DNA of 64,000 nucleotides from Zasmidium citrigriseum (lineage: Eukaryota; Ascomycota; Dothideomycetes; Mycosphaerellales; Mycosphaerellaceae): contig NHNW01000046.1 of assembly GCA_002786025.1 (NCBI GenBank), positions 186,001 to 250,000 of the forward strand. Reading direction: 5' to 3'. Both the position numbers and the translations under genes were made by a program. The notes under the pieces are model-generated. The model saw only the letters and a list, made by a program, of their open reading frames with translations. It was not told where the DNA came from and did no database searches. Shown in pieces: positions 33,101 to 44,978 of the stretch; position 1 is the first letter of the stretch, and each line of letters begins with the position of its first letter.

Positions 33101-34874
33101 TGTCCTAGGTTTTCTTATTAGCCTCTAACGCTTAATACTCGGCTTCCGTAGTTACGGTAGCGCCTAGTACCTATAGTTTCTCTTAGTATCGTAGATATCC
33201 CCTTTAGTTAAGGCTATAGTCCCCTAGCTAGATCTTTACCTTAATCTAGCCTAGTAGAGTACGGGCTCTATTATTTAAAGCCTAGAGAACCGCTTAGTAC
33301 ACCTTATCCTTTTTAACGGCTTTAGCCTAGAGGTCGTTAAGCTCGGTTTCCTAGAAAGGGCTATTACTTTCCACGTTATTCGCCTCGGGCTCGGCGTCCG
33401 CTTCGATAGGTACTATCGTAGTAGTTTCCGTTTAATAGGGGGTTAGTATATAGCCGATCGTAGTAGTATCCGGGTTTAGAGGTTTAGAGACTAGGGTAAC
33501 CCGAGCGACGTTAAACTACGCGTTACCTAGCTAATTTAGTACGCGGTCTAGGTCTAAAAAGCGGCGAAACTATAAGAGCTTATTATTAGCTTCTAATATA
33601 TCCTATTCTCTCCTCGATAGGGTATTAGGAATAACTACTTTAGTGCCTAGCCTATAAACTAAGGAGAACTAGAACTTAGATAGGGTCTCCTACTAACGTA
33701 TCTATTGTTCTAATAGCTACCTCTTTACTATAAAGTATTCTAAGTTCTTATAATCTGTCTAAATTGTAAAGGGACTATATACTTTTAGCTCGGGTTCCTA
33801 GAACTTAATACTAGACACTACTACGAGTATTTCCTTATCGTAGATATTATAGTTAATTTCTAACTTATTTAGTTTCTACGAGAAGAAGCTAACTAGCCTC
33901 TAGACTCCGCCCTTTTCTTATAGGAGGGCGCTACTAATCGTAAAGCTACTATAGTCTATCTCTAGGAACGTTAGAAGTATCGGGTCCTACTAAGTAAGTA
34001 CTAGAGCCTAATAGAACTTGTCTTTTAGTAATTCGAAGGCACGTTCCTAGTCCTTTCCCTAGGAGAATATCGTGCCTTTACTAGTAAGCGCCGTTAAAGG
34101 TATAGTAATCTTCGAGTAGTTAGGTATAAATATACGGTAGTAGTTAGTAAACCCTAGGAATCTCCGTACCTCCTTCTACGTCCTAGGTACTACCTATTTC
34201 CTTACGGCTTCTACTTTCTTAGGGTTAGTAGATACCCCTTTACTATCGGCGTAGATAATAAACTCTAGGTACTTAATCTACTTCTATACGAACTCGCTCT
34301 TATCTAGGTTAATATATAGGCCTCCTTTCTAAAGTTTATAGAGAATAGTACAAACTTTATAGAAATAATCTTCTTTTATACTATTAGAGTAGATAATTAC
34401 GTTATTAATATAGGCCGAGGCGAGATCGTCTAAGTATTCCCGTAATAAAGTATTAATATACCGCTAAAATATTACTAGAGCCTCCGATAACCCGAATAGA
34501 TATATAAGCTATTCGAAGGAGCTAAATCTAGTATAGAAAGCGGTCTTATACTTATAGCCTTCCGCTATTCTAATCTAGTAGAACGCTAAGACGATATCGA
34601 CCTTCGTTAACTACTTAGCTTCCGTAAGATTTCGTAAGGTCTCTAGGATTAAGGGAAGCGGGTACCTATCCTACTTCGTAAGAGCGTTTAGTCCTCTATA
34701 ATCGTAATAGAAACGTAAACCTCTACCTAGCTTCTAAACAAAAAGTACGGGTACTATAGCTTCTAAGTTAGAAGGCTAGATATAGCCTTTTTAAAGGAGC
34801 TCGTCTAGCGTCTTCTATAGTACGAGTAGCTCCTACTTCGATATACTATATAGGGGGCCCTAGGGGAGTATAGG
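30104..34874 (-). pseudogene. Inner gypsy pol (RT, RNase H, integrase), RIP-killed
   Basis: Minus-strand relic. The RT active site lies at 34401-34412 and reads Tyr-Ile-Asn-Asn, i.e. the YxDD motif with both Asp codons changed by TG-to-TA transitions; preceding residues EYLDDLASA fit the gypsy RT finger-palm segment. The integrase zinc region, with YRYLERDSIAAIARRDFY, reads from about 33,080 to 33,000. Frames are broken only by TAG/TAA codons explicable as former Trp or Gln. The left boundary with the integrase tail is continuous. The right boundary is the target site of the hAT element. Confidence 0.8.
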
Positions 34875-35099
34875 CATTACTATAGGACGGGAAGGGTTAT
34901 ATATATCCTTATCCCTTCCTATAATATTAGGGAAAGGGATAAAGATTAAGGTAATAGGACCCTTAGGATAAAGGGATAAAGAAGGGATAACTAGGAATAA
35001 TCCGGAAATAAAGTACTACTACGCTACTACTACGGAGGCTTAGAATATAAGGCTTAGAGAGAGTAGATATAAAGTTTTCGTATATTAGAAGACGCCGCT

Positions 35100-35800
35100 C
35101 GCGTCCTTTTTATTATAAAGAAGCTATCTACGTATTAGTAAGTGCCGGGTATCTCTAATCGAAGAGAAAGCTTATAAAGAAAGAGCTACTATCTAGGGGT
35201 CTATAGGCTCTCTATATAAGGCCTAGAAAGCCTACTAGTCTAGCGGAGTAGTATTCGTCTACGTAGTACGCTTAACCTACTTTCTAAACGCCTTTAGATA
35301 TCTTATCTATCTAGTCGATCTAGAATAAGCTAGGACTATAGGCGTCTCCGAATCGCGGCTAGGCTTAGCGTAGGTAAGCGACTTATTCTTAAAGCGCTTA
35401 GGAATAGCTATACGAAGACTAATTAACTACTATAACTAGCTTATACGCGCGAAGAGATTAAAGTCGTCGACTATTATAGTACGATTCTAGTTCTCCTTCT
35501 ACTTCGTCTCGCTAACGCGGTAACGGATAGCCTCCCCTACTACTATTTATAAATTAGTATAGTCTAAGTCGAATATAAGACGGGAAAAGTATACTATAGA
35601 AGCGCTAGACGAGGATAGCCTCGCTAACTAACTATAGTAAGATAGTAGTACCCTCGGTAATACGGAAGCGATAAGGGTCCGAAAAGCGAAGTTCCGTATT
35701 ATCCTAGATACTAGCCTTAATACACTTATTAAACTTCTAGCGAGGAATTATAAACACCTCCTCTATACTCTTATCGAACCTCTTAACTCCTCTATTTAAC
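35100..35800 (-). pseudogene. Unrecognised coding relic at the left end of the hAT element
   Basis: On the minus strand from about 35,795 a frame reads protein-like for more than 100 codons if TAG/TAA are taken as former Trp/Gln, with stretches such as VKRFDKSIEEVFIIPR and FSDPYRFRITEGTTI. No family is recognised. Its opposite orientation to the transposase suggests a second gene in the element or an older insertion. Confidence 0.4.
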
Positions 35801-36479
35801 TAGTACTACTTATGCTCGCGGTTAATCTTACCTATCTAAAAGTTAGTAAATATTTAAACTACTATAGTACTACTACGGTTAAAATATACTTATTGTCCGA
35901 TACTTCGAAATTTAAGGCGCCTATATTATCGTACGCTCTCCGAATCTATTCTTCTTCTACTTATATTTACCTACTAGTAGGACCTAACGAGTATCTCTTC
36001 TCTTCTAAACTTATATTAGTCTAGTCTTACGTAGTCGCTTCGCTCTAGCGCCTAGTCTACTACTAGTAATAGCGCCGCCCGTAGTCGTCTTAGTTCTCGC
36101 TATCGTATTCGTATAATTTGTGTGTAGGTAATAGCGAAGGTATAGATATAGTAGGTAGAGTATAGTTCGAGGAGGAAGAATTTCGAGCTCGTTACTAATA
36201 TTATTAATAGCAACGCTAGCGTTTCTATAGTAACGACTCGCTAGCGTCGCTATAGAGCCGCTAGTAGTAAGGTTCTACTATTAGTTAGTATAGCGACGAT
36301 ATTAGTAGCGAGGTTAGTTATACCTATTAAGTATCCTCTACCGTAGCCCTTACTACTAGCGACGATATTAAGGGGGGGTTATTAATATCGAGGAGAAGGG
36401 TAGCGAGTAGTAATCGAGACTATATATAGGCGAGATAGGTAAGTCGTAACTACCTCCGTAGCAAACTCTAGTATATATA

Positions 36480-39400
36480 GTATATAATAGACTATTTAGT
36501 AAAGTAAGGCTTCGAGTAGCTTAAAGCTATCGATAATATCTAAGGTAGTAGCGAGATAACGGTCGAGATATAAGATAGGCTAGTATAGAGTCGCTAACAA
36601 AGAGAAGCTAACGGAGATTCGAAGCGATAAGTAGTAGTATTCTAGCGCCTAGCTAAAGTATCGAGATATCTATCTATCCCGATTAAGAAGTATAACTATA
36701 TTCTAGTAATATACTATCGATAAACGAAGGGCTAGAGTAGCGGAAGTACTAGAGGCTAGATCTTAGGCTCTAAAAGCCTATAATCCCGACGATAGTCTAA
36801 CCTTTAATATATTCGAGACCGTAGTAGTACTATAGTAGTCGAGCTAGATACTCGCTATATATATAGTACTCTACTAGGCGAAATTCTTAAGCTTAGGTAT
36901 TTAGCTTAAGAGATTCGTAATATCTAAGGCAGTTAAGCTCGATACTCTAGCTAGTCTTTACTATAGTAGTCGTCCCGAATAAAGATATAGTATAAGGATA
37001 GAAGTATTCAAGTATAGCTATAAAGTCGTAGCGGCAGTAAGGTCTCTAGCTTCTAGTATAGAAGATCTATACAGCCTATTAAAGAGTTAATATATACGCG
37101 AGATACCTTTAAAGATTAGCGGTATATAGTTCGAGAAGGCCTAATAGTTATATCGGCGGTAGGTTTAGGACTAGAGGTAGTTAAGGTACCTAAAGGCGCC
37201 TCTCGGGTATTGAAAATATTAAAGACAGTAATAGCGTTTCTAACATTTAGAGCTTCCTTTATAGAGGTCCTTAAGAGCGTAGCCGTCTTAATACGATTTA
37301 GCTACGGCTTTACTAGTAACTTCGCGGTAGAGGTATACGAACTTTAGAGTCTAGATAGACTATAGTAGTCTATAGTAGTAGTCTATTATTTTTGTAGTAT
37401 AATCTTGTAACGAAGCCGTCTAACTAGCCGTATATTAGTATCCTTTACAGTAACTCGTTTTATATAGTACGCGAGAAGTTATACGTATTCGAACTCGCTA
37501 ATAAGGAAGGTCTTAGCTACTTCTTAGAGTGCGAAGAGAGCGTTTAATTAGAAGCGTATATTGGCTCGGAAAGTAGCTACAACTTTACGAACTAGTCTTA
37601 CGAAAGGTAGTCGAGGAATAAGTAGCTCCTAATACTTTTAAGTATTTCGTATCTTATAGAGGGCGACTATACCTAGCTTAAAACGATTTCTTCGTCTTAG
37701 CTAATACTATTTAGTATTCTTCGATCTAAAAGCCCGCCTTAGTGTCTAATACTAGTTTAGCTCGCGTTTTCGATTCTTCGAGGGGCTTTTTAGAGTCTTT
37801 AATAGCGGTAGTAGTCGTTTACTACCTTAGTACTAAGGATTCTTTAACTTTAAAGATAGACGAGTTAGATCGATCGTAGCGTTACTAGAGGCTCTAGGTC
37901 GATTTACGTATATATATATAGGCAGTAGAACTATCTTAAAGTCTAGTAGGTAGACTCTATCTCGGCTCGCTACTATATTAATTTACTATAACACTCTCTT
38001 AATCTCTATATAATAGTTAGGGAGTAGACGTTAAGGATATCGAAAATCTCGACGGCGCGGAAGGCTTTAGCTTTAATAGACTATTAGCTATTAATTTTTT
38101 TAGGACGAGAAATACGCGGGCCTACGGAGTAAAGAAATAAGATTATACTATACCCTAGTCGTTAATCCCTCTATGTTATAATTCCCCTTAAACTTTCCTC
38201 CCCTTTCGTCTCGAAAGTACGGCTAGCGCTAGTACTAAGCTCTAAACGCTATAAGTCTATTCGACCGTTAGCGGAATTTCCTTCGGGCTTAAGGACTATA
38301 CTTTCGCTTTTAGACAATAGTTCGTTCGATTAATTAGAGTAAGGCTAGAGCTAGTAAGTAACGTAAAATTAATACTACGACGTTATTAGTATTTAATTAA
38401 ACGGTTTATAAATCGAATCCTTACGACTCTTTAGCTAGTCTCGTATACCCTCTTAAAATCTCCGTATACCCTCTTAAAATCTCCGAGGTAGAAGGGAGTA
38501 TAGTACTAGAAGTCCGCTACCCCTATCTAGACTAGCCGAAAAAATTCTACTACTATAGTACTACTATAGTTGGTTCGTACTCTAGATTTAAACTAGCTAG
38601 CCCTTATAGCGTAGTATTTATCGCTAGATCTCTCGCTCTATTCTCTTTATACTTACTATACCTACTCTCGAGGGCCTATCTCGTATATTAAGCTATTACT
38701 AAAGCCTTAGTTATCGCTTTACTCGCTAGCGCTTTATATATAACTAGCGATTACCGTAGTAGGTACTATATTAACTCGTATCCTCTACCTCGCTCTTCTA
38801 TTCTAAATAATACTATCTTAGTAACCTATCTAGTAGTTTAGTAGTAGTGTTATAGTAGGTAGTAGAGGGTAAGTTTCTATAGTAACGCTGACTTCGTTAA
38901 TATTTTACTAATTGTTTTAATAGCGATATCGTCCTTCGCTACGCTTTCTATATCCTTAACTCGTATCTTTACGCTCGTAACGTCGTATTCGAAGTCCTTC
39001 GCACATTATAAGTATCGCTAATCGTAGTCTCGTCTACTAAAATAGATACTAGTACGCTATATAGATCGTCGAAGCGAAAGGCCTCCCTAGAGCTAGCGAT
39101 ACTATAATCGAGTAAGAGAACTAAAGCTAAGGCGACGCCGTAGAAGCGTCTTTAGCTATATAAGTATTCGGAGAAGCCGAATACTATAAAGGAAAACAAG
39201 CGTCGTAATAACCTAAGTAAGGCGGCTAGAAAGGTTAAGAATCTAAAGAAGGCTAGAGATTTAGCGATCTAGTAGTTAAAGAATAAGAATAAGAAGTATA
39301 AGTAGGCTACGCTAGAGACGTAGTAGGCGATAGAGGACGCGATTCGCGAGTAGCGTAAGAAGTTAATCTAGTATATTAATATCTAGCCGTCCTAGCGGTC

Positions 39401-40080
39401 TAGTACTACTATATTCGAGAGATATACTAACGATAAATATAGAGCCGCTATTAAGGAGAGGGATAAGGAGCTCTCCGAGGATAAGTAAGCTAAGGATCCT
39501 AAGCTAGAGTTACCTAAGCCATAAGTTTAGATATATCGAAGACCGTAGTAGTACTATAGTAGTCGAGGTAGATACTAACTATATATATAGTAACGAGTCT
39601 AATAAAGAGGATAAGCTTAAGGATTTTATCGCCGAGGACGAAGATAATAGCGAGCTCTACGGACTAGTAGTAGTAGATAATAGTCTCGGTTCCCTTCGTA
39701 CTATAGATCCTAACTAGGCCTACTTAGAGATAATAAAGAAGTTCGCTAGGGACTTCGATACCCGTTACTATCGCGACCCTACTAAAGCCTAGATAGAAGT
39801 TTATAGTAGCTTAATAAAGAAATAGTATACCTACGATATACTATACGTTAATAGCCGCTATATTAAGGTAGAAAGGAGAATAGTATTTAGTAGTAAGCGT
39901 TAGGATTTCGAGTACGTTAATAAGGTAGATAAGCCTATAGGCGCCTCTAGTATAATAAGGTTAGCTAAAGCTTAGTATAGAGTTAATAATATTCGCGACC
40001 TCTATATTAGAGAGGATAAGGAGCTAGTACGTCTACTACTCGTTTTACTAGTACTTTACTAATAAATTCGTAGGATAAGT
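36480..40080 (+). pseudogene. Unrecognised coding relic(s) in the middle of the hAT element
   Basis: Two plus-strand stretches keep frame apart from TAG codons. One lies at about 36,550-36,850 (RSRYKIGWYRVANKEKLTEI if TAG is read as Trp). The other lies at about 39,640-40,040, with an acidic lead (EDKLKDFIAEDEDNSELYG) then YLEIIKKFARDFDTRYYRDP. The composition is charged and Trp-rich. Relation between the two stretches and to the transposase is unknown; they could be exons of one accessory gene. No domain is recognised. Confidence 0.4.
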
Positions 40081-42059
40081 ATAAGGACTTCGTAGCCTAG
40101 ATAAATAGCGGTGCCCGCCTACTAATACTATACGAGTTCTTTACGAGAGCTAAGATATCGCTATAGAGTAACCTTGTATCTTAGAGTCTAGAGGCTCGTT
40201 ATCCTTAGTAGCTTAGCCGTCGTAAGTACTCGGCGGAACTATAGTTCGAGGATACGGTCTTCGAGGATACGGTCGAAGAGATAGCTACTAGAGAGATAGA
40301 TAATAAAGAGGTATATACGTTACCCGGCCTAGCGGTAGTATAGCTAGACGATCCTAGCTATTACGATAGATATAGCTAGGTCGCTACGGAGGATCTAGAG
40401 TCTACGAAGGAGTTATAGGAGTTCGTAGAGAAGCTTACTAATAGTAGTATTAATATTAATAGTATTAGCGAGACGCGTCTTCTAGCGGAGGATCCTAATA
40501 TTCTACGCTAGTAATAGGCTATAGGCGCTTTAAAAAGTAGATAGTCGCGTAAATTCTAAATAGATATATCTCTATTATTAATGTCGATTCTATTTATTAG
40601 TACTTAAGAAGAGTCTTAAGGGCGAAGATAGAGTAGTACTTACACGATATTTATTTATTAACAATTTTAGGTCTAATTTTCCGTTATCCGATAAATCTAG
40701 AGATTCGATTAACTCCTCGTAGCTTACCTCTACGTTTATTAGACAATCTAAAATTTTACTAGTATTTTATACTACTACTATATACTACTACGGTCTAATT
40801 TTTTTCTTTATTCTCGTAATTCTAACCTCGTCGTCGCCGCCTTTCCTCTAACCCTAAGTAACCTTTCGTCTATAACCCTAACGCTAGTCCTCGATATAGA
40901 AAGAATTAGTATTATTTCCAAGCTCGCTACTAAGGGCCTATACGTATAGAGAGATACGAGGAATATCTCGGATATAAGATAGTCTATACCTAAGATAGTT
41001 AGCTAAGCGAGAACGAGCCGCTCTACTAACTCTAAGGCGCTTTTAGCGCTACTCTACCTTAGAAGTAATAACGCTAAAGTATAATCTACGAGAACGAGCC
41101 GTACGACTAACTCTTTCTAGCCCTATCTTCCGTAGATCGCTATATTATACGACTTAGGCCTCTCTACTAAGCTGTAAGAGTATACTACTACTAGCCTATC
41201 GATTAAGCTAAGGTAGCGAGAAGGGATCCCTTTTATCCTAAGAGATAGCCGCGTCCCTTAGGATATACGGGATCCCTTCTTACTAGTACCTCTTTATTTA
41301 TATTACGCTACGCGTTCTCTTACAATATTATCCTTTATAAGTAGCTCTTAGCCTCGCCTACCCGTAATACCTCTACGCTAACGTACTATTAATCTAGACG
41401 TTCTAAATAGATAAGTTTGACGGTCTCTACGCCTATCTACCTTACGTCTATTAGCCTTATAGTAGACCTCCTCGCAAGAACCTTCGTTATAGGAAACTAT
41501 AAACTTAGAGAGTCTATCTACTAATACTCGATTAAAAACTACTACCGCTAGTTCCTCCTTAATCTCTTCGCTACGTTTAGATAACTAGAACACGCGAGAG
41601 GCTATCGATTTCGCAAATATAACGTTTATTAAGAAGGCTAACTACTATATATACGATCGATTATATTACGAATAGTTTAATAAGTTCTAGTCTTAAATAC
41701 TATAGGGGATCTCGCTTTAGGCTACTACTAAGGACTATTATAGTTAACGAGGCGTTAGGGGAGTTAAGTTTAGATCTAAGAAGATAGCTAGAGAGTAGGA
41801 ATACTACGACAAAGGAATTCTTATTACTACTAGCGAGCTAAAGATTATCTATAAGGTTTATAACCGAGTCCTTAAATACCTAGCTACTAAGAATAATAGG
41901 AATTCTAGTATAACTCGATACCTCGATACCTTAGACTATCGACTTACTAGAATTAGAACTAGTAAAAAGCGTTAGGGAACTATTCTCGAGGGCTTTCGAG
42001 TATAGGTATATTAACTACTACTACGGTACTACTACGGCTAAGATAACGATAGAGTAAGC

Positions 42060-44180
42060 GACGGAAAGAAGAAGCTATCTTCGCTAGCGGCTTTGATTAC
42101 AGCCCTAAAGACTTTAAAGACCTTTAGGTAAACGTATATATTAGTATAGGCGTCCCTATAACGTTCTTCGAAAACCTTTATATAAAGCAGAGCTATAAGT
42201 ATTTAGATAGGAAGGCTAAATTCCTCTCGCCTACTACGATTTAGCGCCGTGTTACTTCCGCGGCTAAGAACTTAGTAAAGGAAATCGTTAACAAGCTATA
42301 GTCGCTAAAGAGTATTAACTTAAAGGTTACTATCGTCCTCGATACCTAGAGTACTTTAAATCGTTAGTACGCCTATCTCGGAATAAAGGGCTTCTAGATT
42401 AATTAAGATTAGACTTATTACGAAGAGCTCCTCGCTTTCGACGAGATCTAAGGTCGCTATACTAGTGTGAACCTCTCTAAGTACGTTAATGCTATAATTA
42501 AACGTTATAAGCTTAAGAAATATATCTCTATATTTACTACGGATAACGCCTTAAATAATAAGACTCTATATAATTCGATATAAGTGTTATACTATCTACT
42601 CTACGTTTTAGTAGCTAATAGTAAACAGTCTTAAATATATAGCTACCTATACTAATAAAACCTATCTTACTACTAAAGACACTAAGCCTCTCCCTATTCT
42701 AAGCTTAATAGTTACTAACCCGGAGGGCCGGCTAGCGTAGATAGGCGACAACGAATATAATATAAAGACCTTAAAGGAAAGACCGTAGCTAGTCCCGTAT
42801 CTCGCTTATATTATATAACTTACTATTAGCGACTTCTACGATTTACTTAAGATTCGACTAAAGAACGAGGTGTTTAAGCGTAACTAGAATAAGAAGGACT
42901 AACGCGAAGCGCTAGAGAATAAGAAGGAAAAGCGTAACATTAATTACGGATATCTATATATCCTAGCTAAGGTTCGGAATATTAACCGTAGTAGTAGCGT
43001 AGTAGTACTAATTTTTTTCACTAGCTCCGCGCTTCTATCCTTTAGATTTTAGTAAGTATATAGCGGCTAGAAGCCTTTCTTAATCTCTAGAAGAAGTACT
43101 TAGAGAAAGAAAATACTCTCTATACGAAGTTAGTTAGCGGAGGTGCCTTTAATAAGAAGCGACGGTAGACACGTCTATTAATACCTATATAGGATATAAC
43201 GACGCGCTAGGACTTAATAACGTATATACTAATACGTTACGTTAAAATCTATCGATTTATCGACGAGTTCCTCTAAGAATAAGACCTAGATTATCTTCGA
43301 CTAGACGAATTAGAGCTTTAGTAGGTCGAGGAGATTATTAAAATTACTTAGCTATTTATAGCAGTAACGTCGAAGATTAGCCGCTCTTTAGGCCCTACGC
43401 TTTACCTTATCTACGTTTATTATACGCGCCTCTTCGTCTAAATTAAGGAGGCTAAGGACGAGCTTAATTAGCGTACTAACTACTAGCGTAAGGCGCTCCT
43501 CTCGGCGGTATCGCTCGCTAGAGCTAAGCTATCCAAGTACTACTCTATAACCTAGTTATCCCTTAGCTATATATACGGACATATAGTTTTACTAGTGCCT
43601 ATATAGAAGAACGTATTCTTTAGACGGAAAGAGTAGGATAACGAATAATAGGAAGGATAGTACTAGGAATCGTTAAAGAAGCTCTTCCTTAAGAAGTACT
43701 AAGATTTTGTGCTAGCTAAGGACTTCGCTATAGTAATAGATAACTCTTAGTAGGATAGTAACTTTTCGTTTAGTAACGAGCCTAATACTACGGTAGCGAT
43801 AACGATAGAAGAGGAGTTCGAGAACTATAAAACTACTAGTAAGTATTATACCGTAGTAGTACCGTAGTAGTACCGTAGTAGTAGTTATTAATTATTTATA
43901 GTATACCTTAACCTTAAAGTTAGCGACGACCCTTTAAAGCTATAGAAGCTAATCGAGTATCTATATCTACGGCTAGCTTAAGTCGCCCGTAATATTCTTG
44001 CTATACCTAGTACTAGTATTACTATTAAGCGCCTATTTAGTGTTACGCGGCATTAGAATCGCTTTAATCGCCCGTATAACGGAACTAACTTCTCGGACTA
44101 GATAATAGCTCGTATCGCTCTTAATAATAGTTAGCGTAAGATCGTTACTAAGATTAGGGACGATCTCTACTATAATCCTT
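42060..44180 (+). pseudogene. hAT transposase relic
   Basis: Plus-strand frame with many TAG codons in place of Trp or Gln. Landmarks in order: IVLDT-stop-STLNR (the LDxWTSPN segment) and AYLGIKGF at about 42,330-42,400; YYEELLAFDEI then GRYTSVNL at about 42,420-42,475; ISIFTTDNALNN at about 42,525-42,560, holding a catalytic Asp; PI-stop-DITTR-stop-D (the TRW region) at about 43,180-43,210; and at about 43,980-44,110 the C-terminal dimerisation block VARNILAIPSTSITIKRLFS. The order and spacing fit hAT family transposases. It is dead by RIP. Some frame changes between blocks may be introns. Confidence 0.85.
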
Positions 44181-44978
44181 TATTTAAAGGGGAAGAAGAT
44201 ACTATTTAAGAATATACCTCGCGGCTATAGGAAGTTAAGATGTTTCGAAGGCTAGTAACGAAGGCGATATTATCCTTAATATCGATATCGCCTCTAACGT
44301 CGACGTCGAACTTATTATATCTACGAAGAAGTATAGGTAAGAGGCCTATTCGAGATCTATATTAAATCGGTTAATAGAACGATTCGGCTTAAAATTAGGC
44401 TATATAGCCTATTATAACCGTACTATATTAGGCTATTTGTATATATTAGAATTATCGTCGTCTAATTAGATATAGTAGTAGATATACTCGTATAAGTGTT
44501 TAGGCAAGTTAGCTAAGTAGTTCGCGCTACTCCTCTTCTATAGAAGGTTAATCTATTTAAAGACGCGCTATAGATACGCCTCTAAAAGGACGTTTAGGTC
44601 TATTAAGCGTATACGAGTAGCTTGTCTTTAAGTAGATCTACCTTCTATAGGAGATAAACTCGTATACTAGAGGTATCCGTTTAGATATTTAAGTACTTCT
44701 ACTACTATATCTAATTAAGACTTTCTTTTTAAACTACTATTACGCTACTACTACGGATCTCTTTTTAGCCTCCTAGTATCCCGCGTAGTAAAGGGATCCC
44801 TACGGGAAAAGGGATCCCTTTTTATATAAGGGAGCCCTTTTAACCTAAGGGATCCCTTTTCCTATAGGGATCGGGAAATCCTAAATCCTACCTTAGTCCT
44901 AGAGGATAGATATCTATATCCCTTCCCTACTAGGATAGGATATATATAAACCTATAGTAATACCTAGGGGAGTATAGG

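Larger units (their letters stand above)
35014..44756. repeat. Dispersed short motif CTACTATAGTACTACTACGG inside the hAT element
   Basis: At least ten copies of a 20-23-base motif in both orientations: 35014, 35859, 36819 (inverted), 38547, 39543 (inverted), 40772, 42015, 42986 (inverted), 43851 (inverted, triplicated) and 44734. A weaker variant lies near 37,366. They are spaced roughly 0.9-1.7 kb apart through the whole element, and I saw none outside it. Copies at 36819 and 39543 share a further 30 bases. Because RIP turns CTG/CAG into CTA/TAG, the ancestral form may have been CTG-rich. Confidence 0.7.
34875..44962 (+). mobile_element. 10.1-kb hAT-type DNA transposon inserted in the inner gypsy element
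   Basis: Terminal inverted repeats: left begins CATTACTATAGG, right ends CCTATAGTAATA (the last base pair mutated TG to TA). Similarity continues inwards through a TATATATATCC block and an AGGGAAGGGATA block, for about 60-80 bp with gaps. The same 16 bases CCTAGGGGAGTATAGG flank both sides (34859-34874 and 44963-44978), whereas the uninterrupted outer gypsy copy has them once at about 49,890. It encodes an hAT transposase relic at the right and at least two other unrecognised coding relics. hAT elements normally make 8-bp duplications, so a 16-bp one is odd. Confidence 0.8.

Noticed and set aside
35812..36024. 70-codon ATG-started open frame inside the mutated domain
   Set aside because: It is open only because TAG/TAA happen to be absent for a short stretch. 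It contains one copy of the dispersed CTACTATAG motif, lies in a dead element and has no family resemblance.
35014..44756. CRISPR-like array from the repeated CTACTATAGTACTACTACGG motif
   Set aside because: Copies lie about 1 kb apart in both orientations, without uniform spacers, in a eukaryotic transposon.
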